Shown in pieces: positions 52,141 through 64,000 of a stretch of 64,000 nucleotides of DNA. Source of the DNA: Chromatiales bacterium (GTDB lineage: Bacteria; Pseudomonadota; Gammaproteobacteria; Steroidobacterales; GCA-2729495). Where the stretch lies: assembly GCA_024234935.1 (NCBI GenBank), contig JACKNI010000001.1, positions 682,001 to 746,000 of the forward strand, written 5' to 3'. Numbering within the stretch: the stretch's first letter is position 1; each line of letters begins with the position of its first letter. The position numbers and the translations under genes were made by a program. The notes below the pieces were generated by a model. It worked only from the letters and a program-made list of their open reading frames with translations, searched no databases and had not been told where the DNA came from.

Positions 52141-52988
52141 CGCGTCCTCTGCTCCGCCAGGCCGGTTTCGGCCAATGGCCTCTTCTTCACCACCTGGTCG
52201 ATTTCGACCAGGACCTCCAGCAACCTCTCCATCAAGTGCAGTGGCCAGGCATTCGGGCCATCGGAAAGCGCGCGATCCGGGTCCGGATGGGCTTCCATGA
52301 ACAGTCCCGCCACCCCGGCCGCGACTGCCGCACGGGCCAGCACCGGCACGAATTCCCGCTGCCCGCCCGAGGCATCGCCCTTTCCGCCTGGCAGTTGCAC
52401 GGAATGCGTTGCATCGAAGACCACCGGACAGCCGGTATCGCGCAGCACCGCCAGCGAACGCATGTCACTGACCAGGTTGTTGTAGCCAAAACTGAAGCCG
52501 CGCTCGCAGACCATGATCCCGGGGTTGCCGGTGCTCCGCGCCTTGGCGACCACATTGCTCATCTCCCACGGCGAGAGGAACTGGCCCTTCTTGATGTTGA
52601 CCGGTTTGCCCTGGCTGGCGGCGCGGAGAATGAAATTGGTCTGCCGGCACAGAAATGCCGGTGTCTGCAGCACATCGACGACTGCCGCGACTTCGTCGAG
52701 CGGACTGTCTTCGTGGATATCCGTCAGCACCGGCACGCCGAGCTGCGCGCGCACGCTCTCCAGCACGCGCAGACCTTCGGCGATACCCGGCCCACGGTAA
52801 CTCTGCAACGATGAACGGTTGGCCTTGTCATAGGACGACTTGAAGATGAAAGGCACACCGAAACGGCGTGCCATATCCCGCAGTTGCCCGGCTGTCTCGA
52901 CAGCAAGCGTCTCGCTTTCGACCACGCAAGGTCCGGCGATCAGAAACAGCGGCTGGTCGACGCCGACCTGGAAATCCAGCAGCTTCAT
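52137..52988 (-). CDS. kdsA: 3-deoxy-8-phosphooctulonate synthase
   Basis: 283 residues, DAHP/KDO8P synthase TIM barrel: LIAGPCVVES, FKSSYDKANRSS, GVPVLTDIHE, QTPAFLCRQT, KPVNIKKGQFLSP, VFDATHSVQLPGG and EAHPDPDRALSDGPN. Condenses arabinose 5-phosphate and PEP, the first Kdo step. The Asn in KAN and lack of an obvious metal Cys suggest the metal-free class, which is inference. Sits between pyrG and eno with 4-bp overlaps on both sides. Confidence 0.97.
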   Translation of the reverse strand: MKLLDFQVGVDQPLFLIAGPCVVESETLAVETAGQLRDMARRFGVPFIFKSSYDKANRSSLQSYRGPGIAEGLRVLESVRAQLGVPVLTDIHEDSPLDEVAAVVDVLQTPAFLCRQTNFILRAASQGKPVNIKKGQFLSPWEMSNVVAKARSTGNPGIMVCERGFSFGYNNLVSDMRSLAVLRDTGCPVVFDATHSVQLPGGKGDASGGQREFVPVLARAAVAAGVAGLFMEAHPDPDRALSDGPNAWPLHLMERLLEVLVEIDQVVKKRPLAETGLAEQRTR

Positions 52989-54631
52989 GCCCGCGCTGCA
53001 GTCGGCATGGCCTGGGTACGGAATTTCCGCGCCGCTGCAACGAAACCGGTAAACAGCGGGTGGCCATCACGCGGGTTGGACTGAAACTCCGGATGAAACT
53101 GGCAGGCCAGAAACCACGGATGATCCGGCAGCTCGATCACCTCGACGAGCCCGTCGATGGAAAAACCGGCAAATACCAGGCCCGCATTGCTGAGCTGCTC
53201 CAGATAGGTGTTGTTGAACTCGAAGCGGTGCCGGTGACGCTCGCGGATGGTTTCCGTCCCGTAGAGATCGTGGGCCAGCGTTCCCGCCTGCAGGCGACAT
53301 TCCTGGGCGCCGAGGCGCATGGTGCCACCGAGATTGGAATCGGTATCGCGTTTCTGCAGGCTGCCGTCACGATCCTGCCACTCGGAGATCAATGCGATCA
53401 CCGGATGCGGATTGCGCGGATCGAACTCCGTGCTGTGGGCGCCGGTGAGCTTGAGTACATTGCGCGCATACTCGATGACCGCAACCTGCATCCCGAGACA
53501 GATCCCCAGATAGGGCACACCGTTCTCGCGCGCATACCGCACGGCCGAAATCTTTCCTTCGATGCCGCGCTCGCCAAAACCACCCGGCACCAGAATGGCG
53601 TCGACACCAGCCAGCGCTCCCAGACCGTCCCGCTCCAGGTCCTGTGACTCGATGTAACGGATGCGGACCTGCGTGCGCGTCCTGATGCCCGCGTGCATCA
53701 GCGCTTCGGTCAGCGAAATATAGGCATCGCGCAGGTCAACATATTTGCCAACCATGGCGATAGTCACTTCCGCTTCAGGATTCCTGCGTGCAGCAACCAC
53801 CGCGTCCCATTCGCTGAGGTCGGCAGCCGGTACGCTCAGGCCCAGACGCTCGACGACGATGGCATCGAAACCCTGACTGCGGAAAGCGCCCGGCAGCTTG
53901 TAGAGATCGTCGACATCGACCGCCGAAATCACGGCGCGCTCGGGCACATTGGTAAAGAGTGCGATCTTGCGGCGCTGCTCCTCGGGCAACGCCTTCTCGG
54001 AACGGCACACGAGCACATCCGGCTGGATGCCGATGGACCGCAGTTCCTTTACCGAGTGCTGGGTGGGCTTGGTCTTGATCTCGGACGAGGAAGGAATGTA
54101 CGGCACCAGCGTCAGATGCACATAAACACAATGCTGCGGGCCGAGGTCGAACCCGAACTGGCGAATCGCCTCGAGAAACGGCAGCGATTCGATATCGCCG
54201 ACCGTGCCGCCGATTTCGACGATACAAACGTCGGCGTCGCCGGCGCCAAGCCGGATACAGCGCTTGATCTCGTCCGTCACATGCGGGATGACCTGCACGG
54301 TCGCACCCAGGTAGTCGCCTCGACGCTCCTTGGCGATCACGCTGCCGTAGATCCGTCCGGTGGTGAAATTGCTGTTACGTCCGGTAGTGGTACGGACGAA
54401 ACGTTCGTAATGACCCAGATCGAGGTCGGTTTCGGCACCGTCAGCGGTAACGAATACCTCACCGTGCTGAAACGGGCTCATGGTGCCCGGATCGACATTG
54501 AGGTAGGGGTCGAGCTTGACCATCGCGACCTTCAGGCCGCGGGCTTCGAGGATGGCGCCGAGCGAGGCAGCCGTTATGCCCTTTCCCAGTGAGGAAACGA
54601 CGCCGCCGGTCACGAAAATATAGCGGGGCAT
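52985..54631 (-). CDS. pyrG: CTP synthase
   Basis: 548 residues from the ATG at 54631 with GGAG 9 nt upstream. N-terminal synthetase domain: YIFVTGGVVSSLGKGITAASLG in outline, DPYLNVDPGTMSPFQHGEV, VQVIPHVTDEIK; C-terminal class I glutaminase with nucleophile Cys378 in GICLGMQ and the His/Glu pair near QFHPEF. Makes CTP from UTP, ATP and glutamine; CTP is then used by KdsB. 219 bp separate it from tilS, leaving room for its own promoter, though no clear one is visible. Confidence 0.97.
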   Translation of the reverse strand: MPRYIFVTGGVVSSLGKGITAASLGAILEARGLKVAMVKLDPYLNVDPGTMSPFQHGEVFVTADGAETDLDLGHYERFVRTTTGRNSNFTTGRIYGSVIAKERRGDYLGATVQVIPHVTDEIKRCIRLGAGDADVCIVEIGGTVGDIESLPFLEAIRQFGFDLGPQHCVYVHLTLVPYIPSSSEIKTKPTQHSVKELRSIGIQPDVLVCRSEKALPEEQRRKIALFTNVPERAVISAVDVDDLYKLPGAFRSQGFDAIVVERLGLSVPAADLSEWDAVVAARRNPEAEVTIAMVGKYVDLRDAYISLTEALMHAGIRTRTQVRIRYIESQDLERDGLGALAGVDAILVPGGFGERGIEGKISAVRYARENGVPYLGICLGMQVAVIEYARNVLKLTGAHSTEFDPRNPHPVIALISEWQDRDGSLQKRDTDSNLGGTMRLGAQECRLQAGTLAHDLYGTETIRERHRHRFEFNNTYLEQLSNAGLVFAGFSIDGLVEVIELPDHPWFLACQFHPEFQSNPRDGHPLFTGFVAAARKFRTQAMPTAARA

Positions 54632-54850
54632 GGCACCCATCTCCGCCGACCGGCGGCGCCATACCTTGTGAGGCGAGGCCCGGGATCGGCTGCAAATACA
54701 AAAGCCAGTATCCAGCAAACAGACAGAGTGCAGTCCTCACCGGCCGGATCGAGCAGGTAAGGCGACGAGCTGTCTGGGCTGGACTCTCCAACAAGGAGGT
54801 AGATGGGGAGGAAAAGTTACCAGATCGCTCCACGGCGAACAATGCGGGAT

Positions 54851-56185
54851 TCAGACGATTGCGGCATGCCCTTCCCAGACAAGCACCACACCGGGCTCGC
54901 CAGGCCGGGCCATCGCCCAGTCAGCCAGCCAAAGGTTTGCAACGGCGGCCAGTTCGCCGCCGGCATACAGCAAGGGAATATGGCCGCGCATCCACGGCAC
55001 GACGGCATGTTTCTGAAACAGGTATTTCAGGGTCCGGTGGTGCAGATCCCCGCTGGTCTGCACCGCTTCCCCGCCGGCGCGAAAAGCGACCCGCAGCCCG
55101 CCGCTCAGGGCGCTTGACGCCAGACCGACACCGACCGTTGGCTGCAGTCGCAGTCGGCCACGCGGGCCGCCGAGCAGCAATTCGCCCTCACCGCTCCAGA
55201 CATGACTATCAGCCAGACCGGCAACCGGTCCGGCTTCGATCAGGTACAGGCGCTCACGAAAGCGCCGGATCTCATGGTCTGACCAGGCGAGCACCGGATG
55301 ACGATCTACCCGCGCATCCAGCAGCTGCTGCAGGCCCGAACGGAGCCGCTGCTCCGGTGGCATGGACCAGCCGCGTCGCCTCACGAGACTGCGAATGAGG
55401 TTGCGCTGGCGGGCTGCACCGAGCGCGCGAAACGGCAGCAGGCTCAGGGCCCCTTCCCGCATCACGGCGAGTTCATCAATGTGCGCAAGGTCTTCGAGCA
55501 GATTTGCCGCCTCGCCGGCCAGCCGGGCACTGCGCCCCGCCGCCCGGGCCGCCGTCGGCCAGCGCAGCCGCAGCGCCGGAACGACCTGGGCACGCAGGAA
55601 ATTGCGATCCAGCGCGATATCGGCGTTCGTCGGATCATCGATCCAGTGGAGCGCATGGATCCCCGCATAGGCCTCGATGCTCGCACGCGATACGCCGAGC
55701 AGCGGCCGGCACAGTCGTCCGGCGGCAAAATCGCTGCCGGAGGGTATGCCGGCGAGGCCACTCACGCCGGAACCACGCAGCAGATGCAGGAGCACCGTCT
55801 CTAGCTGGTCGTCTTCATGGTGGGCGGTCAGCAGCCACTCCCCGGGGTGGATCTCGGCACGCAAGGCCGAGTAGCGCGCTTCCCGCGCCGCAGCCTCGAT
55901 GCCATGCCCCGCATCCCTTGATATCACGACCGACCGGACACGCAGCGGTACATCCAGGCCGGCGCAGAACTGCGCACAGTGACGGGCCCATGTGTCCGCC
56001 CGGGATTGCAAGCCATGATTGACATGCACCGCGCGCAGCTGCCAGTCGTTCCGGTCACGCAGCCCGGCCAGCGCATGCAACAGCACGGAGGAATCGCGAC
56101 CACCGCTCAGGGCAACACACAGGGATATCCCGCCCGGAATGGACCGGGTCAGACTCTGCGGAATATCTGCAAGCTGGCTGCTCAT
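54851..56185 (-). CDS. tilS: tRNA(Ile)-lysidine synthase
   Basis: 444 residues: N-terminal PP-loop ATPase with LSGGRDSSVLLH (SGGRDS at 27-32) and TAHHEDDQLETVLLHLLRG, then central and C-terminal TilS domains including PWMRGHIPLLYAGGELAAV. Adds lysine to C34 of the CAU-anticodon tRNA-Ile so that it reads AUA. 28 bp downstream of accA. Confidence 0.95.
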   Translation of the reverse strand: MSSQLADIPQSLTRSIPGGISLCVALSGGRDSSVLLHALAGLRDRNDWQLRAVHVNHGLQSRADTWARHCAQFCAGLDVPLRVRSVVISRDAGHGIEAAAREARYSALRAEIHPGEWLLTAHHEDDQLETVLLHLLRGSGVSGLAGIPSGSDFAAGRLCRPLLGVSRASIEAYAGIHALHWIDDPTNADIALDRNFLRAQVVPALRLRWPTAARAAGRSARLAGEAANLLEDLAHIDELAVMREGALSLLPFRALGAARQRNLIRSLVRRRGWSMPPEQRLRSGLQQLLDARVDRHPVLAWSDHEIRRFRERLYLIEAGPVAGLADSHVWSGEGELLLGGPRGRLRLQPTVGVGLASSALSGGLRVAFRAGGEAVQTSGDLHHRTLKYLFQKHAVVPWMRGHIPLLYAGGELAAVANLWLADWAMARPGEPGVVLVWEGHAAIV

Positions 56186-56213
56186 CTGCTGACCAGCATG
56201 GCTTCAGCCCGGC

Positions 56214-57167
56214 TCAGCTCTCACGAAAACTGCCATATGAAGCCAGACGCGCCGAGCGTCGTCGCAGCAACTCGTTGACATCCACGGCATCGAAATCGCG
56301 CATGTGCCTCACCAGCGCGCCGCGTATGGACTCGGCAGTGACCGCCGGATCGCGATGCGCGCCTCCCAGCGGTTCGCGCACCACTTCGTCGACCAGACCC
56401 AGCTCGCGCAGCCGTGGGGCCGTTACGCCCATCGCTTCAGCCGCGAGTTCAGCCTTCTCCGCACTCTTCCACAGGATGCTCGCGCAACCTTCCGGCGAAA
56501 TAACCGAGTAAATACTGTACTCGAGCATCAGCACCCGATCAGCAACACCGATCGCCAGCGCGCCGCCGGAACCGCCCTCACCGATCACGATGCTGATGAT
56601 CGGTACCTTGAGGTGGGCCATCTCGAACAGGTTGCGTGCGATAGCCTCACTCTGCCCCCGCTCCTCGGCGCCGATGCCCGGGTAGGCGCCCGGCGTATCG
56701 ATGAAGCTGATCACCGGCAGACGAAACTTCTCGGCCATGCGGAACAGTCGCAGCGCCTTGCGATAACCCTCGGGCTTCGGCATGCCGTAGTTGCGGCGCA
56801 CCCGCTCCTTCGTGTCCCGGCCCTTCTGCTGGCCGATATAGACCACCGGCTTGCCGTCCAGACGCCCGAGACCGCCGACCATCGCCGGGTCATCCGCATA
56901 CATCCGGTCGCCATGCAGCTCCTGGAAGTCGGGGCTGATGACACCAAGATAGTCCAGCGTATAGGGGCGAAGCGGGTGGCGTGCAAGCTGGGCAACCTGC
57001 CACGACGAGAGGCTCGAAAATATGCTGCGCGTGAGCGTATCGCTCTTCGCTTTCAGGCGCGCAATCTCATCGCTGATGTTGACCTCGGAATCATCACCGA
57101 CAAAACGCAGCTCGTCGATTTTCGCTTCGAGCTCCGCGATGGGCTGTTCAAAATCCAGAAATTTCAG
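56214..57167 (-). CDS. accA: Acetyl-CoA carboxylase carboxyltransferase subunit alpha, apparent CTG start
   Basis: 317 residues (E. coli 319). Family N-terminus is M-x-x-x-FLDFEQPIAELEAKI; here the codon at the homologous place is CTG (57167-57165) followed by KFLDFEQPIAELEAKI. AGGGAG (57181-57176) stands 8 nt before it, ideal spacing. No ATG or TTG exists nearby in frame; GTG at 57203 and 57218 would add 12 or 17 residues without a Shine-Dalgarno. The carboxyltransferase core (GRDTKERVRRNYGMP, GAYPGIGAEERGQSEAIA, GEGGSGGALAIGVAD) is complete. Transfers carboxyl from biotin to acetyl-CoA with AccD. Confidence 0.95.
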   Translation of the reverse strand: MKFLDFEQPIAELEAKIDELRFVGDDSEVNISDEIARLKAKSDTLTRSIFSSLSSWQVAQLARHPLRPYTLDYLGVISPDFQELHGDRMYADDPAMVGGLGRLDGKPVVYIGQQKGRDTKERVRRNYGMPKPEGYRKALRLFRMAEKFRLPVISFIDTPGAYPGIGAEERGQSEAIARNLFEMAHLKVPIISIVIGEGGSGGALAIGVADRVLMLEYSIYSVISPEGCASILWKSAEKAELAAEAMGVTAPRLRELGLVDEVVREPLGGAHRDPAVTAESIRGALVRHMRDFDAVDVNELLRRRSARLASYGSFRES

Positions 57168-57175
57168 AGCCGTGA

Positions 57176-57181
57176 CTCCCT
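57176..57181 (-). promoter_or_regulatory. Shine-Dalgarno that fixes the accA start at CTG
   Basis: AGGGAG on the minus strand, six bases complementary to the 16S rRNA 3' end, 8 nt before the CTG codon at 57167. It is the only good ribosome-binding site in the 83-bp gap between the dnaE stop and the conserved accA N-terminus. Confidence 0.7.
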
Positions 57182-57249
57182 GCTGCGACTGCCGCGCGGC
57201 CACACTAAACCGGCGCACGCCCGCCTTACAAGCCACCCATACCGCCTGT

Positions 57250-60746
<3,497 letters not shown>

Positions 60747-60750
<4 letters not shown>

Positions 60751-61385
60751 GACAGTTCCACAGGCCGTCTCGCGCCGGTCAATGCGGCACGCACAGGCGC
60801 AAAGCTGCGGCGATGCGCCGGACAGGGACCGAGCGCCAGCAACGCGGCCCGATGTTCGGCGGTCGGATAACCCTTGTGGCGGTCGAAGCCATAGCCGGGA
60901 TACTCGACATGCAGTTCCATCATCAACTGATCGCGATGGACCTTGGCGAGTATCGAAGCAGCCGAAATCGCCGGACAGCTCCGGTCGCCGCCGATCACGG
61001 TCTCTACGGTTCCCGTGAAGCCATCGAACCGTGGCGCCCGGTTGCCATCGATCTGCACCAGATCAGGCCGCATGCCCAGGCCGGCAAAGGCGCGGGACAT
61101 GGCCAGCATTGTGGCGTGCAGGATATTCAGCGAATCGATTTCTGCATGCGTCGCGACACCGATGCACCAGGCGAGCGCACTGCTGCGGATTTCGTCCACC
61201 AGCGCCTCGCGGCGGGCCGCGCTCAGTTGCTTGGAATCACGCACACCGGGAAGAACCTGACCGGGAGTGAGTACCACCGCGGCGGCGACGACTGCGCCAG
61301 CCAGCGGCCCGCGTCCGGCTTCATCGATGCCAGCTACGGTAGTGGCGCGACCGCCGGGGTTATTCGGTGTGAAAGAGGAATACAT
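60747..61385 (-). CDS. rnhB: Ribonuclease HII
   Basis: 212 residues: metal-binding GIDEAGRGPLAG (Asp21, Glu22), a second Asp in QIDGNRAP, and SILAKVHRDQLM plus GYGFDRHKGYPTAEH. Removes ribonucleotides and RNA primers from DNA. Preceded by a 68-bp gap after lpxB and coupled to dnaE. Confidence 0.96.
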
Positions 61386-61453
61386 GGAATGCGGGATTAT
61401 ACGGAGCTGAACCGGCCGCGCAGCGCTCCTGCAATCGGCCCGTGGCCCGGAAC

Positions 61454-62599
61454 TCAGCTCCGCTTCAGCATCGCCAATACCGTGTCCGCTGCGCGCTCGC
61501 TGGCAGCGTGGCGCAGCCGGTCTCCCAGCTCACGAAAGCGCCCGGCCAGACGCTGGCGATTTTCCGGCTTCTCCAGCAACTCAAGCAGCGCAGCACCGAG
61601 TATCGCCGGCTCAACCTGACCCTGCACGAACTCCGGCACCAAACGCTCGTCGGCGAGCAGATTCGGCAGCGCCATGTACTGCACATGGATCAGCCGAAAA
61701 AGCTTCACCAGCGCATAGCTGAGTGGCGAGATACGGTACGCCACCACCATCGGCCGGTTGAGCAGCATGGCCTCGAGCGTGGCCGTGCCGGAGGCCAGCA
61801 GAATCGCATCGGCGGCCGCCATGACCGTGTGTGACTGGCCATCGACCAGCTGTATCGGCAACCCACCCGCCACCCGCTGCCATTGCGCCGCGAAACGGGT
61901 ACGCAAGGCCGGCGTCGCCATTGGCGCGACAAAGACTACATCAGGCAGGCGAGAGCTCAGCCAGCGTGCGGTTTCAGCGAATACCGGACCGAGTCGCTCG
62001 AGTTCGCCGCCCCGGCTGCCGGGCAGCAGGGCCACCACTCGCCCCGTCTCCGGCAAACCGAGCGCCCGGCGTGCGGGTACGGGATCCGGGTCAGCCGGCA
62101 GTTCATCGGCGAGCGGGTGACCGACGAAAACGGCTGGCACCTGGTGCCGCTGCAGGAACTCCGCCTCAAATGGGAGCAGGCACAACACATTGTCGCAGGC
62201 TTCACGCAACACGCGAACCCGACCGCTGCGCCACGCCCATACGGAGGGCGACACATAGTGCACAGTCGGTATACCCGCTCTGCGCATCGTCCGCTCGATG
62301 CGGAGGTTGAAATCCGGCGCATCGATGCCGATGTACAGGTCGGGCGGATCGGCGAGCAGACGCGCCTCGAGTTCGCGGATGATGCGCCGCAGACGCGGCA
62401 GATGGCGTACGACCTCGGCAAGGCCCATCACGGCCAGTTCATCGCTATGCCGCCAGGCTTCTGCGCCGGCGGCCTGCATCAGTGGTCCGGCAATGCCGGC
62501 AAAGCGGATTTCCGGATGCCGCGCATTTACGGCGTGGATCAGGCCGGCACCGAGCCGGTCTCCGGAAATCTCACCCGCAACGATGGCAATCCGCGACAT
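61454..62599 (-). CDS. lpxB: Lipid-A-disaccharide synthase
   Basis: 381 residues, GT19 glycosyltransferase. N-terminal IVAGEISGDRLGAGLI, PDLYIGIDAPDFNLRIE, HYVSPSVWAWRSGRV, then LLPGSRGGELERL and LASGTATLEAMLLNRPMVVAYR. Condenses UDP-diacylglucosamine with lipid X at the inner membrane. 8 bp downstream of lpxA. Confidence 0.97.
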   Translation of the reverse strand: MSRIAIVAGEISGDRLGAGLIHAVNARHPEIRFAGIAGPLMQAAGAEAWRHSDELAVMGLAEVVRHLPRLRRIIRELEARLLADPPDLYIGIDAPDFNLRIERTMRRAGIPTVHYVSPSVWAWRSGRVRVLREACDNVLCLLPFEAEFLQRHQVPAVFVGHPLADELPADPDPVPARRALGLPETGRVVALLPGSRGGELERLGPVFAETARWLSSRLPDVVFVAPMATPALRTRFAAQWQRVAGGLPIQLVDGQSHTVMAAADAILLASGTATLEAMLLNRPMVVAYRISPLSYALVKLFRLIHVQYMALPNLLADERLVPEFVQGQVEPAILGAALLELLEKPENRQRLAGRFRELGDRLRHAASERAADTVLAMLKRS

Positions 62600-62607
62600 G
62601 CGGCGAG

Positions 62608-63384
62608 TCAGCGGATCAGGCTCCGCTCGGAGGAATCGATGAAATCGACCAGGATGCGCAGCTCTGGCTGGCTCTCCGCAAGCGCCGCGATCCGGTCACG
62701 CGCCTCCGCCAGCTGCAGGCCATCGCGGTACAGGATCCGGTATGCGTCCTTCAGGTTGCGCAGCTGCTCGGTACTGAAACCGCGACGCTTGAGTCCTTCG
62801 GTATTGATGCCATGCGGAGCAGTCGGCTGCCCCGCCACCATGACATAGGGCGGTACGTCACGGGTGATACCGGCAAAACCGCCGAGGAAGCTGTGTGCGC
62901 CCAGCCGGCAGTACTGGTGGATCGCAGAGAACCCACTGCAGATCACGTGATCGCCAACCTGTACATGGCCGGCAAGCGTCGTGTTATTGGAGCAAATCAC
63001 ATCGTTGGCCAGGACGCAGTCATGGGCGATATGGACGTAGGCCATGATCCAGTTGTCGTTGCCGATACACGTGACACCCTTGTCCTGGGTCGTGCCGCGG
63101 TGAACCGTACAGAACTCACGGAAGGTGTTGCGGTCGCCGATCTCCAGCCGCGTCTCCTCACCGCCATACTTCTTGTCCTGCGGATCCTCGCCGATGACGG
63201 CAAAGCCGAAGATCCGGTTGTCGCGACCGATGGTTGCCGGCCCCTTGAGCAGCGCATGGGCACCGATTGTGGTACCCGCGCCGACATGCACGCCAGGACC
63301 GATGATGGCGTATGGGCCGACGCTGACACTGCTGTCGAGTTCGGCCTCGGCCGATACGATCGCGGTTGGATGAATTGCAGTCAC
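62608..63384 (-). CDS. lpxA: UDP-N-acetylglucosamine acyltransferase
   Basis: 258 residues (E. coli 262) from a GTG at 63384 that directly follows the lpxD TGA with no spacer. Left-handed beta-helix hexapeptides (VGPYAIIGPGVHVGAGTTIG region), catalytic His121 in VHIAHDC, and the C-terminal NTEGLKRRGFS helix hallmark. First committed step of lipid A synthesis. In most gammaproteobacteria fabZ lies between lpxD and lpxA; here it is absent. Confidence 0.96.
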   Translation of the reverse strand: MTAIHPTAIVSAEAELDSSVSVGPYAIIGPGVHVGAGTTIGAHALLKGPATIGRDNRIFGFAVIGEDPQDKKYGGEETRLEIGDRNTFREFCTVHRGTTQDKGVTCIGNDNWIMAYVHIAHDCVLANDVICSNNTTLAGHVQVGDHVICSGFSAIHQYCRLGAHSFLGGFAGITRDVPPYVMVAGQPTAPHGINTEGLKRRGFSTEQLRNLKDAYRILYRDGLQLAEARDRIAALAESQPELRILVDFIDSSERSLIR

Positions 63385-64000
63385 TCAGGAGTCCCGGTTG
63401 ATGCGCTTTTCGACGGCCCGAAGCCGGCGCGCAAGTTCGTCAAGCTGACCAAATCGCACCATGTTCCTGCGCCAGCGCTGCAGGGTATCCGCAGGCGTAC
63501 CGCCACCGGCATAGATACCTGGTTTCAGCAATGAACCCGTCACGCTCGTCCCGCCACCGATTACGACGTCATCAGCAATGACGATATGACCAGCAATGGC
63601 AGCCCTTCCGCCGATCGTGCAGCGTGCGCCGATGATCGTACTGCCGGATATGCCAGCCTGGCCGGCAATCACCGTATGCGCACCGATGCGCACATTGTGC
63701 CCGACCTGTATCTGGTTATCGAGCTTGACACCATCAGCGACAAACGTATCGCCGATTGCACCGCGATCGATGGTCGTGCAGGCACCGATCTCGACATCGT
63801 CACCAATAACCACGCCGCCAATCTGCGGTACCTTGAGCTGGCTGCCGTCGCGTTCACGCGCAAAACCGAAGCCATCCGCGCCGATGACAGCACCCGAATG
63901 AATGATGCAGCGACTGCCGAGCCTGACACCCGTGTAGATCACTGCACCAGCGCAGATGCGGGTACCTGCGCCGACTTCCACACCTTCACCGATGACCACA
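63385..64000 (-). CDS. lpxD: UDP-3-O-acylglucosamine N-acyltransferase, C-terminal part (5' end outside window)
   Basis: About 205 residues of the beta-helix and C-terminal helix are present; the N-terminal uridine-binding domain is beyond the right edge. GADGFGFARE, IGACTTIDRGAIGDT, QVGHNVRIG (catalytic His) and the ending WRRNMVRFGQLDELARRL plus VEKR are LpxD features, distinguishing it from LpxA. Adds the N-linked hydroxyacyl chain in lipid A synthesis. Immediately followed by lpxA. Confidence 0.94.
   Translation of the reverse strand, partial: VVIGEGVEVGAGTRICAGAVIYTGVRLGSRCIIHSGAVIGADGFGFARERDGSQLKVPQIGGVVIGDDVEIGACTTIDRGAIGDTFVADGVKLDNQIQVGHNVRIGAHTVIAGQAGISGSTIIGARCTIGGRAAIAGHIVIADDVVIGGGTSVTGSLLKPGIYAGGGTPADTLQRWRRNMVRFGQLDELARRLRAVEKRINRDS

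Overview
The window is about 64 kb of high-GC chromosomal DNA from a gammaproteobacterium. The gene neighbourhoods (msbA-lpxK-kdsB with exbBD and comEC; lolCDE; rpoE-rseA-mucB-lepB-rnc-era-recO-pdxJ-acpS; sdhCDAB-sdhE-ygfX; surE-pcm-nlpD; pyrG-kdsA-eno-ftsB; lpxD-lpxA-lpxB-rnhB-dnaE-accA-tilS) are the classical gammaproteobacterial ones. The rne / low-molecular-weight tyrosine phosphatase / kdsB junction and the S-methylthioinosine phosphorylase-hpt-nagZ string point towards the Xanthomonadales/Nevskiales/Steroidobacterales side of the class. No rRNA, tRNA, insertion sequence, prophage or CRISPR array was seen, coding density is very high, and no gene-free stretch reaches 300 bases.

Layout. 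0-0.9 kb: low-complexity C-terminal tail of RNase E, closed by a symmetrical hairpin. 0.9-8.5 kb (minus): LMW tyrosine phosphatase, kdsB, lpxK, msbA, exbD, exbB, comEC, i.e. Kdo activation, lipid A kinase and flippase, an energised membrane pair and DNA uptake. 8.6-12.4 kb: DUF2062 protein facing the Lol lipoprotein-release transporter. 12.5-17.3 kb: small periplasmic protein, mfd, and a PAS/GGDEF protein with a broken active site. 17.5-29.7 kb (minus): seventeen tightly packed genes from rpoE down to a methylthioinosine phosphorylase, headed by a sigma-E-type promoter and covering envelope stress, signal peptidase, RNA processing, cofactor synthesis and peptidoglycan recycling. 29.8-34.1 kb: the sdh operon with SdhE, YgfX and an SDHAF4-like protein. 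34.1-43.6 kb: ygfZ, nhaA, lysS, prfB (programmed frameshift), recJ, an Mth938-like gene, nlpD, pcm, surE.

43.6-50.5 kb is the accessory part: an Smr-domain protein, an orphan UbiD-type decarboxylase, a secreted fasciclin protein with a strong terminator, a PPOX-like flavoprotein, a CIA30 protein plus a small partner, a Tat-exported nitrilase homologue lacking its catalytic cysteine, a membrane-anchored ABM protein and an enoyl-CoA hydratase/isomerase. It sits where many gammaproteobacteria have ispD-ispF-truD. 50.5-64 kb (minus): ftsB, eno, kdsA, pyrG, tilS, accA, dnaE, rnhB, lpxB, lpxA and the C-terminal part of lpxD.

Themes: lipopolysaccharide genes occur in three separate blocks (kdsB-lpxK-msbA; kdsA; lpxD-A-B). 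Homologues of five mitochondrial respiratory-chain or Fe-S assembly factors (SDHAF2, SDHAF4, IBA57, NDUFAF3, NDUFAF1) lie between 30 and 48 kb. The most notable details are an apparent CTG start codon for accA, a terminator-like hairpin just before sdhC, a leaderless YkuD protein coupled to nagZ, and the absence of fabZ, lepA, mucD, rpoS and ispDF from their usual places. I did not find a convincing new multi-gene defence or mobile system.
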